Assembly (NCBI GenBank): GCA_032209605.1
Contig: JASFXZ010000004.1
Coordinates: 33,638,401 to 33,702,400 of the forward strand
Direction of reading: 5' to 3'
Source: Mactromeris polynyma
Lineage: Eukaryota > Mollusca > Bivalvia > Venerida > Mactridae
Length of the DNA stretch: 64,000 nucleotides
Every line of letters starts with the position of its first letter. Positions within the stretch are counted from its first letter, which is position 1. A program made the translations under genes and the position numbers. This document shows positions 22,538-34,060 of this stretch, one piece after another. Under the pieces are notes generated by a model. The model searched no databases. It saw nothing but the letters and a program-made list of their open reading frames with translations, and was not told the origin of the DNA.

Positions 22538-23490
22538 ATGGTCGGCGCAATTTGAAACAAGCACATTAGTTGCAATCTGAAGGTTAATGTTTGTTGTGCA
22601 GCATAAACATTGCCGGGATGTAAGCTGGTGACTCGATTATGCTACACTGTAGTAACTCCGATAAGCGGAGATGAGTTTGTAGGATAAAAATTACTCCGTA
22701 GTGAGATTAGTCATAGACAGTATATTCAGCTTCAATATAGTTCACCATGACTTATTGTATTAGTCGTGACATCACACATCCATGTTAATTGACTTGTTAC
22801 ATATCGATTTATCTTATTAAAACTATTCAAATGTTCGTGACCTAGAACCTTCTTAATTCCAACACCGGGCAAATATCCGAGGGTTGACTAACAACATTGC
22901 ATTAGAAAAATACTAAAGATCTACTTTCAGACGCAGTTGTGAAGGCAAAAATATTGTATTTTCATCTAGTTTACATTCAACATTCTCATGTTTACAATAA
23001 CAAGAATAACGACTCTATCGTGATCAAAATGTTTCTTTGCAACCATAACACCGTTACAATAATAGTGTTCATTATCCATTACAAAAAACAAACTAATGTG
23101 TTCAGGTTTGGTAAACATGAATATATATAGGCCTCATCGAAAGGTACGTTACCTTACCGAAATCCACTGGAGAGGTAATCGTCTATATCTTTCTTGATAT
23201 TTAATACTTTCCGTACATTTTTGTATGTACATTTAAATCTTGAAATTAGCAATATATAGTGCAGATATTGTATGGTAATGGAACAAGTACTTTGGTAAAT
23301 TTACCGGAATTCAGTGGGTTTTGGTAAGGTAACGTACCCCTTATCCAAAGGGTAACCGATCCGCGTCAATGTTACAAACGTTGTTCGGTTGAAGAGAAGT
23401 CGGTTTAGTGGTTAACGTAAGCTTGGATTGGTTATCACAACACTGATATGCAAATGGAGAAACCATGTTAGTACGGCTGCGCCGAAAAAA
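22538..23490. repeat. Dispersed repeat V, copy 2, split by a ~650-bp insertion
   Basis: The left part, 22538-22620 (agatggtcggcgcaatttga), and right part, 23280-23490 (gtaaggtaacgtacccctta to ggctgcgccgaaaa), together correspond to repeat V at 17590-17900. Between them lie about 650 bp absent from copy 1. Inside that insertion, 23130-23172 (gaaaggtacgttaccttacc) is an inverted version of 23305-23350, so the insertion brought or created a partial palindrome. Confidence 0.6.
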
Positions 23491-26430
23491 GATAAAGATA
23501 ATAAAAAGAGCCAGAGCCAATTATGTGAGTACTATGTAAATCAACCTACTTGTATCGGTTTCGTCAATTCGCATTTAATTCGTTTTTACGGTTAATGATA
23601 TATGAGCACATAAACTTTTATTCCTGACCGCAAATGCCGGACATCGCTAGCATAGAGTACGAACTAAATACTAATCACTTAGCACATGTTTTCTTTTCAT
23701 GCACTTGCGCAAACATTCTTCACGCATAGAGTTTTATCAATGAACACTTGCAATACGCTCCTGGTATTTATTTAAATCAAATAAAAAACTGCCAACCCAT
23801 CCCATGTTCTGTCAATTCCGGACATTCCTAGGCTACCTACATCCATAATGAATTTCTTATTCGTAAGTCAGGACATACGCATTGACTAATCAATTATTAT
23901 ATATTATAGATCGCTTCAACAGAAAATGTTTACTAGATAAACGTAATAAATTCATTTTCACAGATATCACTGGGTTTTTTTCGTACAATGGGTTGAAATA
24001 ACAGTTAGCAGACCACTATTAAACGTCGGTCAGTCGAATATGAAACTCGGGAAAAGCAGATTGAAATATTAACTACGAAAGGAAGAAAAACGTTATACAC
24101 AAATGAAGATTAAAGGGAGAAAACTGAGGGAGTACTGACGAAGACTAACGTTTCAAAACATGGCAGAAAAGAATAGAAATATGGACGGACGGACAAACAG
24201 GAATAAAGCATTGTTTCCAGTGTATGACCTTCCCTTTTAGCACGACTAGCAACAAAAGCAATGACAGGCAAATGCTACTCCTCTGAAAGTGTATTGCATT
24301 TGAGAAATTATTTGAAACAATGATCGATGTTGTGTCATATGATGAAGAAGGTCAAAGCACGCAAAAAGTGATCCATCAAAGAAAACAAATATTCACAAGT
24401 TGATTTCGTACGACTGATCCTGTTTTGCCGTGTCGGGATTTTTGATTACCTTCAAGTCATTTAGTGATAAGACAAACATCAGAGACGTTAATTTCCAGAT
24501 TTGTTCATTGGAAGCAAATGACGTCTTTCCCCGACCAATAAGCAACTTGTGAGCATTACTTTAGATTTATTGTTTTCAATCAAACCTTTAAGAAGACACA
24601 TTTCCCTCGGCGATCGTTTTCCTGAATTCGACCTAGTTCGGCGTAGCTGTATAACATTGATTTTGACCTACATTTTGACCAACCAAATGATGTCCTCGAA
24701 GTGGGCTTTTTACAATCTGACCTATCATATTTTCACACAGGAGTCATCAAACGGGGATTTCGTTCACATAAGATGCACCAAACGGGGTTTTCGTAAGATG
24801 TGTGTTTGTTGGCAGTTCGGAGTTTGCCGGAAGTAGTTAATATGTTTAAGCATTTATGCATATATAAAATGACCCTGATGAGACAGGTCCATGATTATAG
24901 TATAATTTAAATAGATCAGAGTTAACTTTTTTTAAGGATGTTTGTTGCACGAACAATATTTCATTTAATATACCGGAAGACATCATTCTATTTCCGCCGT
25001 TTATCTTTTTGTAAAGAAATTCCTTGTCTCAAATACTACAACTCCGCGACTCTTAAAAAACAAGATTGTCCGTTACTAGACAGTCTGACAAATAAATGCA
25101 AAGTGTAGTCGTCTTAGTTAGTGAAAGTAAGGAAGATTTATGATAATTATTTTAACTGATGGTCAGTTGGGAACTTGAGATAATAATGAAACACGGAAAT
25201 GAGCCATTAACACGAAGGAAAGTAAGCACATAAATAGTCACTTCATGCTGGTTAATTTATTTTATGTGTTTACGTAAAGGAAATTGATAGTCTGCGTAAA
25301 TATGTTATCACAGAAATGACAAAATTGGCGATTTGCTTGATAACAAAAAGTACACACTCGGCTTCAGACAGAATGGCAGATGTAAAATTGTAAGTGGTAA
25401 TACATAAACAATACTACTGGAGAAAATCTGTGTTACATGACAATATAATTAATATTTACATTTCCCAGATGTCAAACAGCTGACATGTATTGTTGATTCA
25501 ACTACATGGTGGGGCATATCATATAAATGAGACCATAATTATATTGTATTCGATATTGCTAAATTAAATCTATTTCAAGAGTATGTACGTATGTACTCAC
25601 ATTATGATATATGAAGTGTTTATTAAAGATGTATCTGGACCATCTGAACATAAAATGTTCGAATTGGCTTCCAGTATTTACATTTTGTTAATGCATGTTT
25701 ATTGATGTTTTACTATAGCAAATTTATTTTTCATGTTTGTTTAGGTAAACAAGAATGAAAAATAAGCATAATATAACTTAAATAAACCAGAAATATTTTT
25801 TTTAAACGATGAGCGGTGCAAAGTGAAATAAGGGAATATACTGCAGCTTTATATAGTTATAGCACGAACACATGTTCACTTGTTAAGGGAACATCAATAT
25901 ATAATGACAAAGACATTTTTAAATTCTGCTTTCGTACTTTAATTTTACATTAATTAAAAATACAAGCATGCGTGGTAGAAATGCTTTGTTACGTGTTCAA
26001 TACATTTCAATAAAACGCGTGAACAAATGTTTACCATAAGACAACAACAGAATTATTGTGGCGAAAGTTTCAGAGATTTTCATTACATTACTTCTCTGTA
26101 GGTATTTAAATGTTTTAAATAATATGTTCATTAATGCGATATTTACCCATTCATCTCGCGTTTAAATTAAAAATACGATGCGCTGTATATCAAATAATAA
26201 ATTGACATTAATTCATATTAAAACTGTGGAATCGATGAATGCATAAAAAGCTTAGACAAAAATTAGCGCGTAGATCACTCGATTCGGTGAGGAAAATTAT
26301 TATACGCATTTAAAGCAAATATGGTTTATTCCACCAGTAATACTATTTTCACCGTGTTGAATCCGTTGGACTATCACAACTATCTAAAATGTATCAATTA
26401 CTGATGAATGTGTATTACTAACTTCTCATA
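23491..26430. other. No gene recognised; partly unit A paralogy
   Basis: 24450-24640 and about 25080-25260 align to 33590-33780 and 33840-34050. The 95-codon frame at 24549-24836 lies in this shared non-coding block and its paralogue is broken, so it is not a gene. A piece at 25725-25790 (tcatgtttgtttaggtaaac) recurs at 32895-32960. Confidence 0.5.
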
Positions 26431-27514
26431 TGTTTAACATAACATTGTTCTTACATGCGGCAATAATTCGTCAGTTATGAAAAGAGGTTCCGACCAATAG
26501 GGGCCCCGTATTGCCCTTGGCTGAAAATAACAATGCACAACGTTGGGGGACTTTGGGAACCTAAGACACGGTGGAATTCCGCACGCTGGGAGTTTCATGT
26601 GGCCGAGACAATAGGTACGTATGTCTACATTCAAACAATAATTGTGGAAATGTCCATGCTTGTTTCTTGAGCAGAATTAATTTATTCCGGTCTAGCGAGT
26701 ACAACATGCAGAATTTTACAAATCAGCGACATTTGCAATTGCAGTTCGGCTGTCCAAAATCCAATTCGACGTTTGGTGTTTAGATCACCACTGTAGCAAA
26801 AGCAAGCTTAATACAGCTGTGCTGAAAACTGATATCCTTCATTTCTTTAAACACATGCTTTAAAATAACTTACACGCGCAAGATTTGTATCCACGTCTTG
26901 AAGTACTTTTTGCACACGTAAAATATTATTTTGTAACAGCATTTAACAAAGCACAAATCTCTCAAATCTGTTGATATATTTTGGTACAGGTGTTCAATTT
27001 GTAGCCAGATTTACCCCCTACAAATAGTCTGATGAGACTAATTTTGAGAAATATGATTGAAAATATCAACATATTTTGTAGAATTATAGAAGTGATTTTT
27101 TGTAATGTAGATTAGTCGATTTTCAATATATTTTGCCGAAGGCCTGTGAGATAAAAAAAGCAAAAATATGAAGCAGTACATATTTTATCTGTTACTATGT
27201 TACTAAAACATTGTACTGTTCTCAAACAAAATATCTAAACATATGCAATCTATTTACCACCATACAGTCAAGTATTACTCGTACGGATACACATGAAGAT
27301 ACCTTTCACAAATCTGAAGCATACGGTTAATGTAGTCATATTCCTAATCACATCATAGCATCTTTAAGAGTATAACCTTCAAATACAACATAATTGAAAA
27401 AAATGCTATTTTAGTATCCGAAGTCTTAAATTTATTAATAATGTTGTGAACCTCACAACATGAATCTATGTGTTCCTCTTTTTCTGTTATGTTAATTTGT
27501 TTCATTAATACGTG
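26431..27514. other. No confident feature
   Basis: The minus-strand frame 26434-26634 contains a 66-bp piece (26455-26520) between a tattttcag acceptor and a gtaag donor, but the translated text matches nothing I know. A gcgccgaaa-type fragment of repeat V lies near 26790-26830. Confidence 0.35.
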
Positions 27515-27720
27515 AATTAGTTGACTCGGTGGCGTAGTTGGTATAGTTGATTTTATTTAGTGCTATGCGCTGGCGTCGTAGGGGACGTGGATTCGAACCC
27601 CTTTGGGATCACTAATAAATTTCCAAAATTTATCTGAAAGCGGCTGTCCAAGGCATTCATAAAAGCCAAGTGGCGTATCTGTCAGCGAGACATTTATGAA
27701 GCTAGAAACTGTCACAAGAC
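27515..27720 (+). mobile_element. tRNA-derived SINE, second type (tentative)
   Basis: A perfect A box (tggcgtagttgg, 27530-27541) and a B-box-like ggattcgaacccc (27589-27601) are spaced as in a tRNA, followed by about 120 bp of non-tRNA body (aaagcggctgtccaaggc). No clear anticodon stem and no target duplication were identified. The head differs from the Thr(TGT)-type heads at 4889-5182 and 21848-22119. Confidence 0.45.
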
Positions 27721-27926
27721 ATATTTAGTACCTTCCTGTTATGTGAAGTATTATTTTCTAAGAAAAACGATTTAGATCATGATAATAGCAAGCGTCTGTT
27801 TCGGTCAAAATTTAAAGAAAAATCAGTTTATGTAAGAAATTGTCATTTTTAAAGAGTTGTATCTGTAAGTTAACGTTTCTGTGTACATGCCTATCATTTT
27901 GGCCTATTGTCCTCGATTTTACAAAG

Positions 27927-28067
27927 GATTCAGTTTGGAGTACTGATGGCACTTTCAATTTAATAGAACTTGCACTACACCTTAATGTCAAAATAGCGTA
28001 TGTTGGACGAATGTATAAATACGTTGATGATAATGGAGAAACAGTTTTAAAGACACATGTTACATGA
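27927..28067 (+). CDS. Candidate terminal exon (unconfirmed)
   Basis: A pyrimidine-rich tract ends in ttttacaaag, followed by 46 codons without interruption (DSVWSTDGTFNLIELALHLN, then VKIAYVGRMYKYVDD) and TGA. An AATAAA polyadenylation signal follows 125 bp after the stop (28192-28197). That arrangement suits a last coding exon in phase 0. I do not recognise the protein, no upstream exon was found, and the acceptor is only moderate, so chance is a real possibility. The overlapping minus-strand frame 27812-28099 is then a shadow. Confidence 0.28.
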   Translation, partial: DSVWSTDGTFNLIELALHLNVKIAYVGRMYKYVDDNGETVLKTHVT

Positions 28068-28191
28068 TGCTTATGTTTTGTGCTATTTTTGGGTAACATG
28101 CAAATTGGAAAAGAGAAGCTTGGATTCTCTTTATTTGATGAGTTGTTTAGTGTTTATATGTTGCGTAAATGCAATGATTCTCTGTTCTTAG

Positions 28192-28197
28192 AATAAA
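28192..28197 (+). terminator. AATAAA polyadenylation signal (candidate)
   Basis: Canonical hexamer 125 bp beyond the stop of the candidate exon at 27927-28067. In AT-rich DNA the hexamer arises often by chance, so its value depends on the exon being real. Confidence 0.3.
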
Positions 28198-28837
28198 AGA
28201 TATTTTGGAAACATTTTAATGCGAGTACCAGGGGTTCGTTTAATTCAGATTGGGATAGATATTACTCAAACTTGTCTGATTGACGTCTGTAAAAGTAAAA
28301 ATGTCTCCGCAAATAGAATATTGTGCGTACCAAATTGTCGCATTATTTCCAGAACCCGATAACTTGTGCTTCGTCTTTTTGATAAAAACAACATGAAGGA
28401 AGCATACTGTTATGACTTATGATTTGAACTTGAGCTATGAAAGACATAACAATTTGTGTCATACTCTTAAGATATTGCTGTTTTACGAAAGCATATAAAA
28501 GACATAGATCGTGTTTAGCGTTTTCATTTCTGTCAACAGATAGTGCTAAACTTCAGTATTTCAAAATGTGTTTTATCATTCAAGGGCTGCCAAAATTAAC
28601 ATACTGTTTCTATAATGTATCTAATTTTGTATAAGTTGGATATCAATTTATTTACAATTTGCATAAACAACATCATCAACATCAATGTGTTAGTTTAGGA
28701 ACATTGTGGATGGAGGGAAGTGTAATACAATACATTTATACTCATAAACTATTTTAGGTTTATCGCCATTTACAAACATCAAATAAGATGGCGAACAAAG
28801 TATGTGAGCATATAGAATGACATACATCAAATGTCAA

Positions 28838-29135
28838 GTCAAGTCAAGTAAACTTTATTTGGAGGTCGTTTTTTATAACATAGTAAACACAAGAAACCTT
28901 AAAACAAATATCAATACATTTAACATAACACAATATATCTACATAAAACAAGGTAGCATGCATAAATACACGTGCGACAGGCAAGCAAGGCATGAAACAA
29001 GGCAGCAATACAACTACATAAATATAAAGGAGGTTACGTCTAAAAAATCAGTATCACAGGCAGATATTAAAAGAAACTGTCAAATTTTAGTGATATGTAT
29101 ACAATGCAATTTCATAACATTACAACTTACCTCTT
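28838..29135 (-). mobile_element. Possible retrotransposon 3' end with pentanucleotide tail
   Basis: Read on the minus strand, the segment ends with ccaaataaagtttacttgac followed by two further ttgac repeats. A polyadenylation-like signal followed by a short tandem tail is typical of non-LTR retrotransposon 3' ends. No coding part is visible, and the start is undefined. Confidence 0.4.
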
Positions 29136-30174
29136 AATATATGTACGCTTAGCATTGTATATGATGCTCATTTATACAGAATATGATATTGTGAAATTTA
29201 ATCGAATTAATTGAATTAATGCTAACTATGCCAGTTACAATGCTAATAGGAGTGTCTACTTGAAGAATACATAAATAAGAAATGACGTTAGAGTTATATA
29301 CATTCCTGTCTATATTTCAACGTCGACCTTCTTTTATTGAATAGTGAGCAATCTTATATAAATTCCCGAGTACTCATTGTTGACATTCGCACTATCAAAA
29401 TGTAAGTGATACATAGAAGCGTCTTCAGTGGACATCTTAGTTCCAAATTGACACGCATTTATTTGCGTGACAGTCGAGAATACGAGTGTGTGTTTGATTG
29501 TTTGTGTTACTTTCATTCTTATAACATTACTACAAAGTGTTCATTAATATATCAAGACAGCGGCATTAAAGTATCCTTAACCCATTACCACATCTTAGTT
29601 ACTATGAAAAGTGGTTGTTATGTCTAGAGAAGTTTGGTTCCATGTACAACAAGTAGTGTATAAATGTTTTGATATGACACGAATGTTATACACATATCTT
29701 ACCGAGTATGCTGTATGATCTGTCTTTTAAGGTTTTAATTTAAGTTTCGTACGCGGTTTTAACCGTTCAATTATGCTATTAACAGGTACAAATGCCCATG
29801 TTTATAAGACATTTTCCCTGACGGTATATTATGCTATACAATCTGCCTTTACAAGAGACTTTTTATCATCATTGTTTCCTATTTATCTACACGAAACCCT
29901 ATTTCCCTAACTGTAAGTAGGAAAATATATACAACTGCACGTTTTCGTCATATAACATAAACGGCATGCTGATCTTTTTCGAAAAGCCGTTGACATTATT
30001 GAATTATTCTGAAACTCTCGTACAAACGAGATTGCTTGCTTTTTCATTTTAATTCACGATAAGTTGTCAATTTGTATGGTACGGTAAAGTCTTATAATTG
30101 TATCATCGGAAATTTCTCGTTGAGGTCTAAACTTAGTTATAGAATCCCAGAAGAAACAGAACTTAGACATCTTC
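29136..30174. other. No gene recognised
   Basis: AT-rich DNA with only short frames. The left breakpoint of segmental duplication B/C falls at about 30175; the sequence just before it shows no match to the sequence before 51035. Confidence 0.45.
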
Positions 30175-30607
30175 TTGGGAAAAGTAATTATCTCTTTGAC
30201 GACGTATGTTGCAATTATTCCATTGATCTTATCAGAACTATACAAAGCTAGACATTTCTTGACAAAGTAGTCTGAAATTAGTTCTGTTTATTTAAGGTTT
30301 AACTTCTTTGTATAACAACTCAATTAAAAACTTCAATGGTCCATGTTTTCATTCTTTCTCCTTCTGGAAATATTGCGAGATGCCACAAATATAGTACAGT
30401 ACACTTATTAGAGGGGTTTAACCAGTTCGTCAGCTCACCATCCTCTCGCCTTAATGTCACATTGCCTATCAATACGAAAATTGACTAATTTGATAGCAAG
30501 AAGTTTATACAGCAAACATTCAACAACAATAGGCACAAAGAAATGACTTTATCAATTAAGATGTAAATATCATATTCATGTACTAATAGCAGTACTGGTT
30601 TACCAAA

Positions 30608-30978
30608 AAAGAGATTAAAATGTTCCAGGGAACGCCACATGCATAAAACAATGCCTCCCCACACAGACCCCCAAGAAAACAATTGTCTACAAAACATATT
30701 GCACTGATGAGGTGCAAGGACAAACATGTATTGGAATAGGGGACATTAAAGTTCTGGCCGACCATAAAGAATAATTAAAGAAAATATAGGGGGACTACAA
30801 GGGGGGATTATTCAGTGGATTTGATAAATCACGGAAGAGGTTAAGAACGTCAGCAATAATAGGCCGAGAAGGGGAAGAACATGCGTATTCTATCTAGTAA
30901 AACAACTGCACATGGGGAAGGGGAACTGAACATACATCTAAAACATAAATATAAATAATAACCGTACAGCGATTTACA
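30608..30978 (+). mobile_element. Foldback-family copy (~370 bp), unit B
   Basis: It starts ccagggaacgccacatgc and contains cctccccacacagaccccca, gaataataggcc-like and gggggatt blocks, ending aataataaccgtacagcg. It is the orthologous position of 51460-51769 in unit C, so it predates the B/C duplication. Minus-strand frames of 60-80 codons here are repeat shadows. Confidence 0.75.
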
Positions 30979-31039
30979 ATATTAGAATTGTCCATACCAA
31001 TTATGGTGGTTTAAATCGATTTAACAGATAGCTCTTAAC

Positions 31040-31344
31040 TACGGAGCCCCTAAAATGACATTCCATATTCCTCTTTATTCCGTAAAAACGTAATATTATT
31101 TCGTAAAAACTAATTATTATTATGATTCGTATTAACGAAATTATAATTCGTATTTACGAAATAATAATTTGTATTTACGAAATAATAATTTGTTTAAACG
31201 AAATAATATTTCGTATTTACGAAATAATATAAGGTTTTAACGAAATTATAGTACGTTTTAACGAAATAACATTTCGTTTTTACGAAATAAAATAAAAGCG
31301 TAGCTCGAAAATAGAAGTATAGTATGTCACTTTAGGGCTCCGTA
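31040..31344. mobile_element. 305-bp TIR element (MITE) with an internal palindromic tandem array
   Basis: Terminal inverted repeats: tacggagcccctaaaatgac at 31040-31059, and at the right end (31325-31344, complement) tacggagccctaaagtgaca, which matches with a one-base gap and one substitution. Unit C reads straight through the site (gatagcttacctcac, about 51816-51830), so this is an insertion after the B/C duplication. The target duplication is unclear; an imperfect 8-bp one (tcttaact / acttatct) is possible, which would suit a hAT-like element. The interior (31079-31290) is an array of about nine self-complementary units of the type atttcgtwwwwacgaaat. Confidence 0.8.
31079..31290. repeat. 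Tandem array of self-complementary ~22-bp units
   Basis: Successive motifs of the form cgtatttacgaaataata, each nearly its own reverse complement, with spacer variations. The whole block can fold as many alternative hairpins. It lies entirely within the TIR element 31040-31344. Confidence 0.85.
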
Positions 31345-32067
31345 CTTATCTCACATTCAACTGCTATACAGTCATTGATTTCCAACATATACACATAACT
31401 TGACTAAGCTGGCAGGAAACTTATCAATAAAAGCAATTTACTATTACATTTTATCACATTTATATTGTATGTAATCCAGTACGAAGAAACAAACAGCCTC
31501 TGACTGACCGTGCTTATTTACATCAGCATGTGAAATAATCACAAGCTTGTAAATAAATAACCTTATGTAGAGACAACCGGAAAATGTATTCAGTTATTAA
31601 TTTGACATAATCTTAAATACAGGTGACGGGGAATTTAAACTAAAGGCAAAAAGAACAAAATATATTAAAATAATATTGAGAAAATGAAACAAATTTACTC
31701 CATTACTATACTAAGGAACGGTTCAGTTGTGTTAATCAGTAGAACGGAGAGAACATGTAAACTATTTGGCCATTTCATTCTGTCGATACTTTCTAGAGTT
31801 TGAGTATATCATATTTATGTTATACACAATGTCAGACCGATCATAAGTGAATTGCAGTGTAAATCATGTTGAGGAACCGAACTAAGTCCGACAGAAAAGG
31901 AAGATTATACAATACAAAGAACATATGTCTGTATTACTTTTATTGGTCTCTCATTGTTTGTTCATCGAACAACATTTGGCATAAAAACAGATATCTGTTA
32001 ATCAAACCTATGTTCTAGCAATACCTAACAGTGCTTATTTTTTTCATCTATGCAATATTATACATTC

Positions 32068-32130
32068 TTGTTACAGGGAACGCCACATACATAAGACAAG
32101 CGCTTATCACAACATTTGCACATTACAACT
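32068..32130 (+). mobile_element. Foldback-family terminal fragment, unit B
   Basis: The terminal motif gttacagggaacgccacata is followed by a short decayed piece (agacaagcgcttatcacaac). The same fragment occurs at 52990-53055 in unit C, so it predates the B/C duplication. Confidence 0.55.
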
Positions 32131-32485
32131 GCTCCATATACGTACACACACCAATTAAAACAAATTGCGGAAGTCAAATAATTGATGTTATACAATGTGA
32201 AGAAGTCCTGTTAAAATTTCATATAACATCTGTATGATATATTGCAAGATTTCATGACGCATTCAACCCTTTTTGTTTGCTGTAAATAAGATATATCGGA
32301 ATATATCACGTAAACCGAAATAAATCAGTGGCAGTGTAAAGCTCCAAGTTGACTTAAGGACAAAGACCACATTATTCGTCATGTCAAATCATTGATTCGT
32401 TGAAGAAGTGTGTTGATGATTTGTTGTATAATATTCATATCTCTATGTTCATTTGATTTATTTCGTCACGAAAGAGAATAAATAG

Positions 32486-32632
32486 ATGTAAACCGGTAAT
32501 TTAAACATGTATTATTTCTTGATATTATTTAGAAATTAAAGCAGTATGCCAATGGTTCATAAAAACAAGTTATATAATACATACATTTTATTAAATCAAG
32601 AAATAATACATGTTTAATTTACCGGTTTACAT
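32486..32632. repeat. 38-bp inverted repeat bracketing 71 bp
   Basis: The arms at 32486-32523 and 32595-32632 are reverse complements with a single mismatch (outer ends atgtaaaccggtaat and ttaccggtttacat). The sequence following in B (about 32525-32570 and 32680-32760) matches unit C's flank only in inverted orientation (complement of about 53770-53900), so the palindrome lies at an inversion-type rearrangement between B and C. Confidence 0.85.
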
Positions 32633-32639
32633 CATTCAT

Positions 32640-33300
32640 ACCACTGTACATTTTATATATCATAGTTGAAGTTCATACTCAAGTAGAAAAAACACATGTT
32701 CATCACATTGTACAAGCGTATTAAATATGCATGTTAACAAAACAATCTTGTTTAATCATAATACTAACAATGATAGTCTTTTTTAGTTTAATGATAATAC
32801 AAACATCTTTTGTCGACAAATACAGAGAAACAAACTATAACTGATTCTGTGATGGTGCATATTTCTTGAAGTTTTAACAATATAAAGTATATGTTTCATG
32901 TTTGTTTAGGTAAACAAATGAACAAATAAATGGGCATAATATATATTTAAAACATTAGCGTCCGGCATGCAGTCAGAACGGGTGTGAACATCTACCAACT
33001 ACTGATTTATCAACAGAAGGTTATCAGCAGCAGTTCTCATTTGGTCAGGATCATAACCCTTGTAATTTTTCCGCCAGGCTTCATTAAATCTTAAGACGCA
33101 ATTTATTATATAACTTTGCATGAATCTTGTTTAATTGTGAATTCCAATTTATTTCAATTTAATGTTTTTTAACTTTTACGTTAAGAATTTACTACTTGTA
33201 TACCATTATTTATATATTGAAGACAAGCAGACCAACATTATTCAATCGATGTTTACATATTTGTTTTAACAGAATGAAGCGACAAAATATTTATAGGACA
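32640..33300. other. No gene recognised
   Basis: AT-rich. Block 32790-32960 (tacagagaaacaaac, catgtttgtttaggtaaac) resembles 39150-39310 and 54010-54130, marking a dispersed repeat at the edge of the D1/D2 duplication. Confidence 0.45.
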
Positions 33301-33336
33301 CTTATACGAAGTATTATCGAGGCCCTTTTGTATATT

Positions 33337-33545
33337 TTAGAATGATTGCCTTAACATAGTAGGTACAGACAAGGTTGAATCATCTGCGTATACACCGAAA
33401 TTGTAAAAAAAGTCAGCATATAATTGTAACCCATGTATGTATAATAGAAATAACAAGGGACCTAGGATTGAGCCTTGGGGAACTCAATTAGTGTAAAGGT
33501 AACATTTCAGATGTAGTATTTCCAACTGTTACAACATATACATCA
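33337..33545 (-). pseudogene. Non-LTR reverse transcriptase fragment (motifs VPQGS and YADD)
   Basis: An uninterrupted minus-strand reading from 33483 to the stop at 33337 contains VPQGSILGPLLFLLYIHG followed at the expected distance by VYADDSTLS. These are the two best-conserved reverse transcriptase blocks (the second with the catalytic Asp pair) of LINE-type elements. Upstream, to about 33545, the frame is broken by a shift and a stop. No other domain is present, so this is a decayed piece. The clade is undetermined; the VYADDSTL wording is compatible with CR1/Jockey-like groups. Confidence 0.88.
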
Positions 33546-33589
33546 CTTTATCAAAAACAATATTCATGACTTGTTTCTGGATTTATTTT

Positions 33590-34060
33590 ACCACATTCAA
33601 GTCCGTTGGTGATAAGACAAACATCATATACGTCAATTTCCTCATTTGTGTATTGGAAGCAAATGACATCTTTCCCCGACTAATTAGCAACTTGAGAGCA
33701 ATTACTATATTGTTTTCAAGAAACTCTTGAAGAAGATACAATTCTCTTGATGATCGTATTCGTAAATTCACGCTTTGCTTGTCATTGTTCCCAATTTTTA
33801 CAACTAGGTGATTCTAAACAAACCTCGAACTCGACTACTGAAAGTCGGACAAATAAGTTCAAAGCGTGGTCTTCTCAGTTAGTAACAGTGCGAAAGATTT
33901 ATGATAATTCTTTTTAGCTGGCGATTAGTTTGGAGCTTGTGGAAATTATGAAACATAGAAGTCATCGTCCGGAAGCGAGGCAGTAACAACTTAAGAAAGC
34001 AAGCACAAATAGTCACGTTTATGTCGGTTGATTTATTATATGCTTAATAATCTGATATCA
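33590..34060 (+). repeat. Unit B segment paralogous to 24450-25260
   Basis: Shared blocks in order: gtgataagacaaacatc, ggaagcaaatgac, cttgatgatcg-like and agatttatgataattc, ending near agtcacgtttatg. It links units A and B beyond the SINE region. Non-coding. Confidence 0.7.

Larger units (their letters stand above)
19500..25300 (+). repeat. Segmental duplication unit A
   Basis: Direct paralogue of the start of unit B (30.2-34.05 kb) and partly of unit C (51.0-53.4 kb). Anchors: 19645 (ctcactttaatgtcgcattg) with about 30443 and 51255; 21720-21785 with 31995-32050; 22134-22370 with 32165-32420; 24450-24640 with 33590-33780; 25080-25260 with 33840-34050. Identity is clearly lower than between B and C, so A is the older or faster-decaying copy. 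Later insertions (Meta-SINE and others) interrupt it. Confidence 0.65.
30175..32480 (+). repeat. Segmental duplication unit B (5' part)
   Basis: Direct paralogue of 51035-53400 (unit C), about 20.8 kb apart. Shared landmarks in the same order: tctttgacgacg (30195 / 51048), the foldback-family copy (30608 / 51460), taatccagtacgaagaaac (31470 / 51950), ggtgacggggaattta (31622 / 52108), acatgtaaactatttggcca (31753 / 52239) and ggaacgccacataca (32078 / 53000). Unit B carries a TIR insertion (31040-31344) not in C; C carries about 460 bp (52320-52780) not in B. No genes. Confidence 0.85.

Noticed and set aside
24549..24836. A 95-codon + strand gene
   Set aside because: It lies in a segment shared with 33590-33780, and the paralogue has no corresponding open frame.
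26455..26520. A 66-bp exon on the minus strand between tattttcag and gtaag
   Set aside because: The splice-like signals are present, but the 22 codons are too few and match no family I know; chance is likely in AT-rich DNA.
31079..31290. A replication origin or protein-binding iteron array
   Set aside because: The self-complementary units lie wholly inside a TIR element absent from the sister duplication, so they belong to the transposon.
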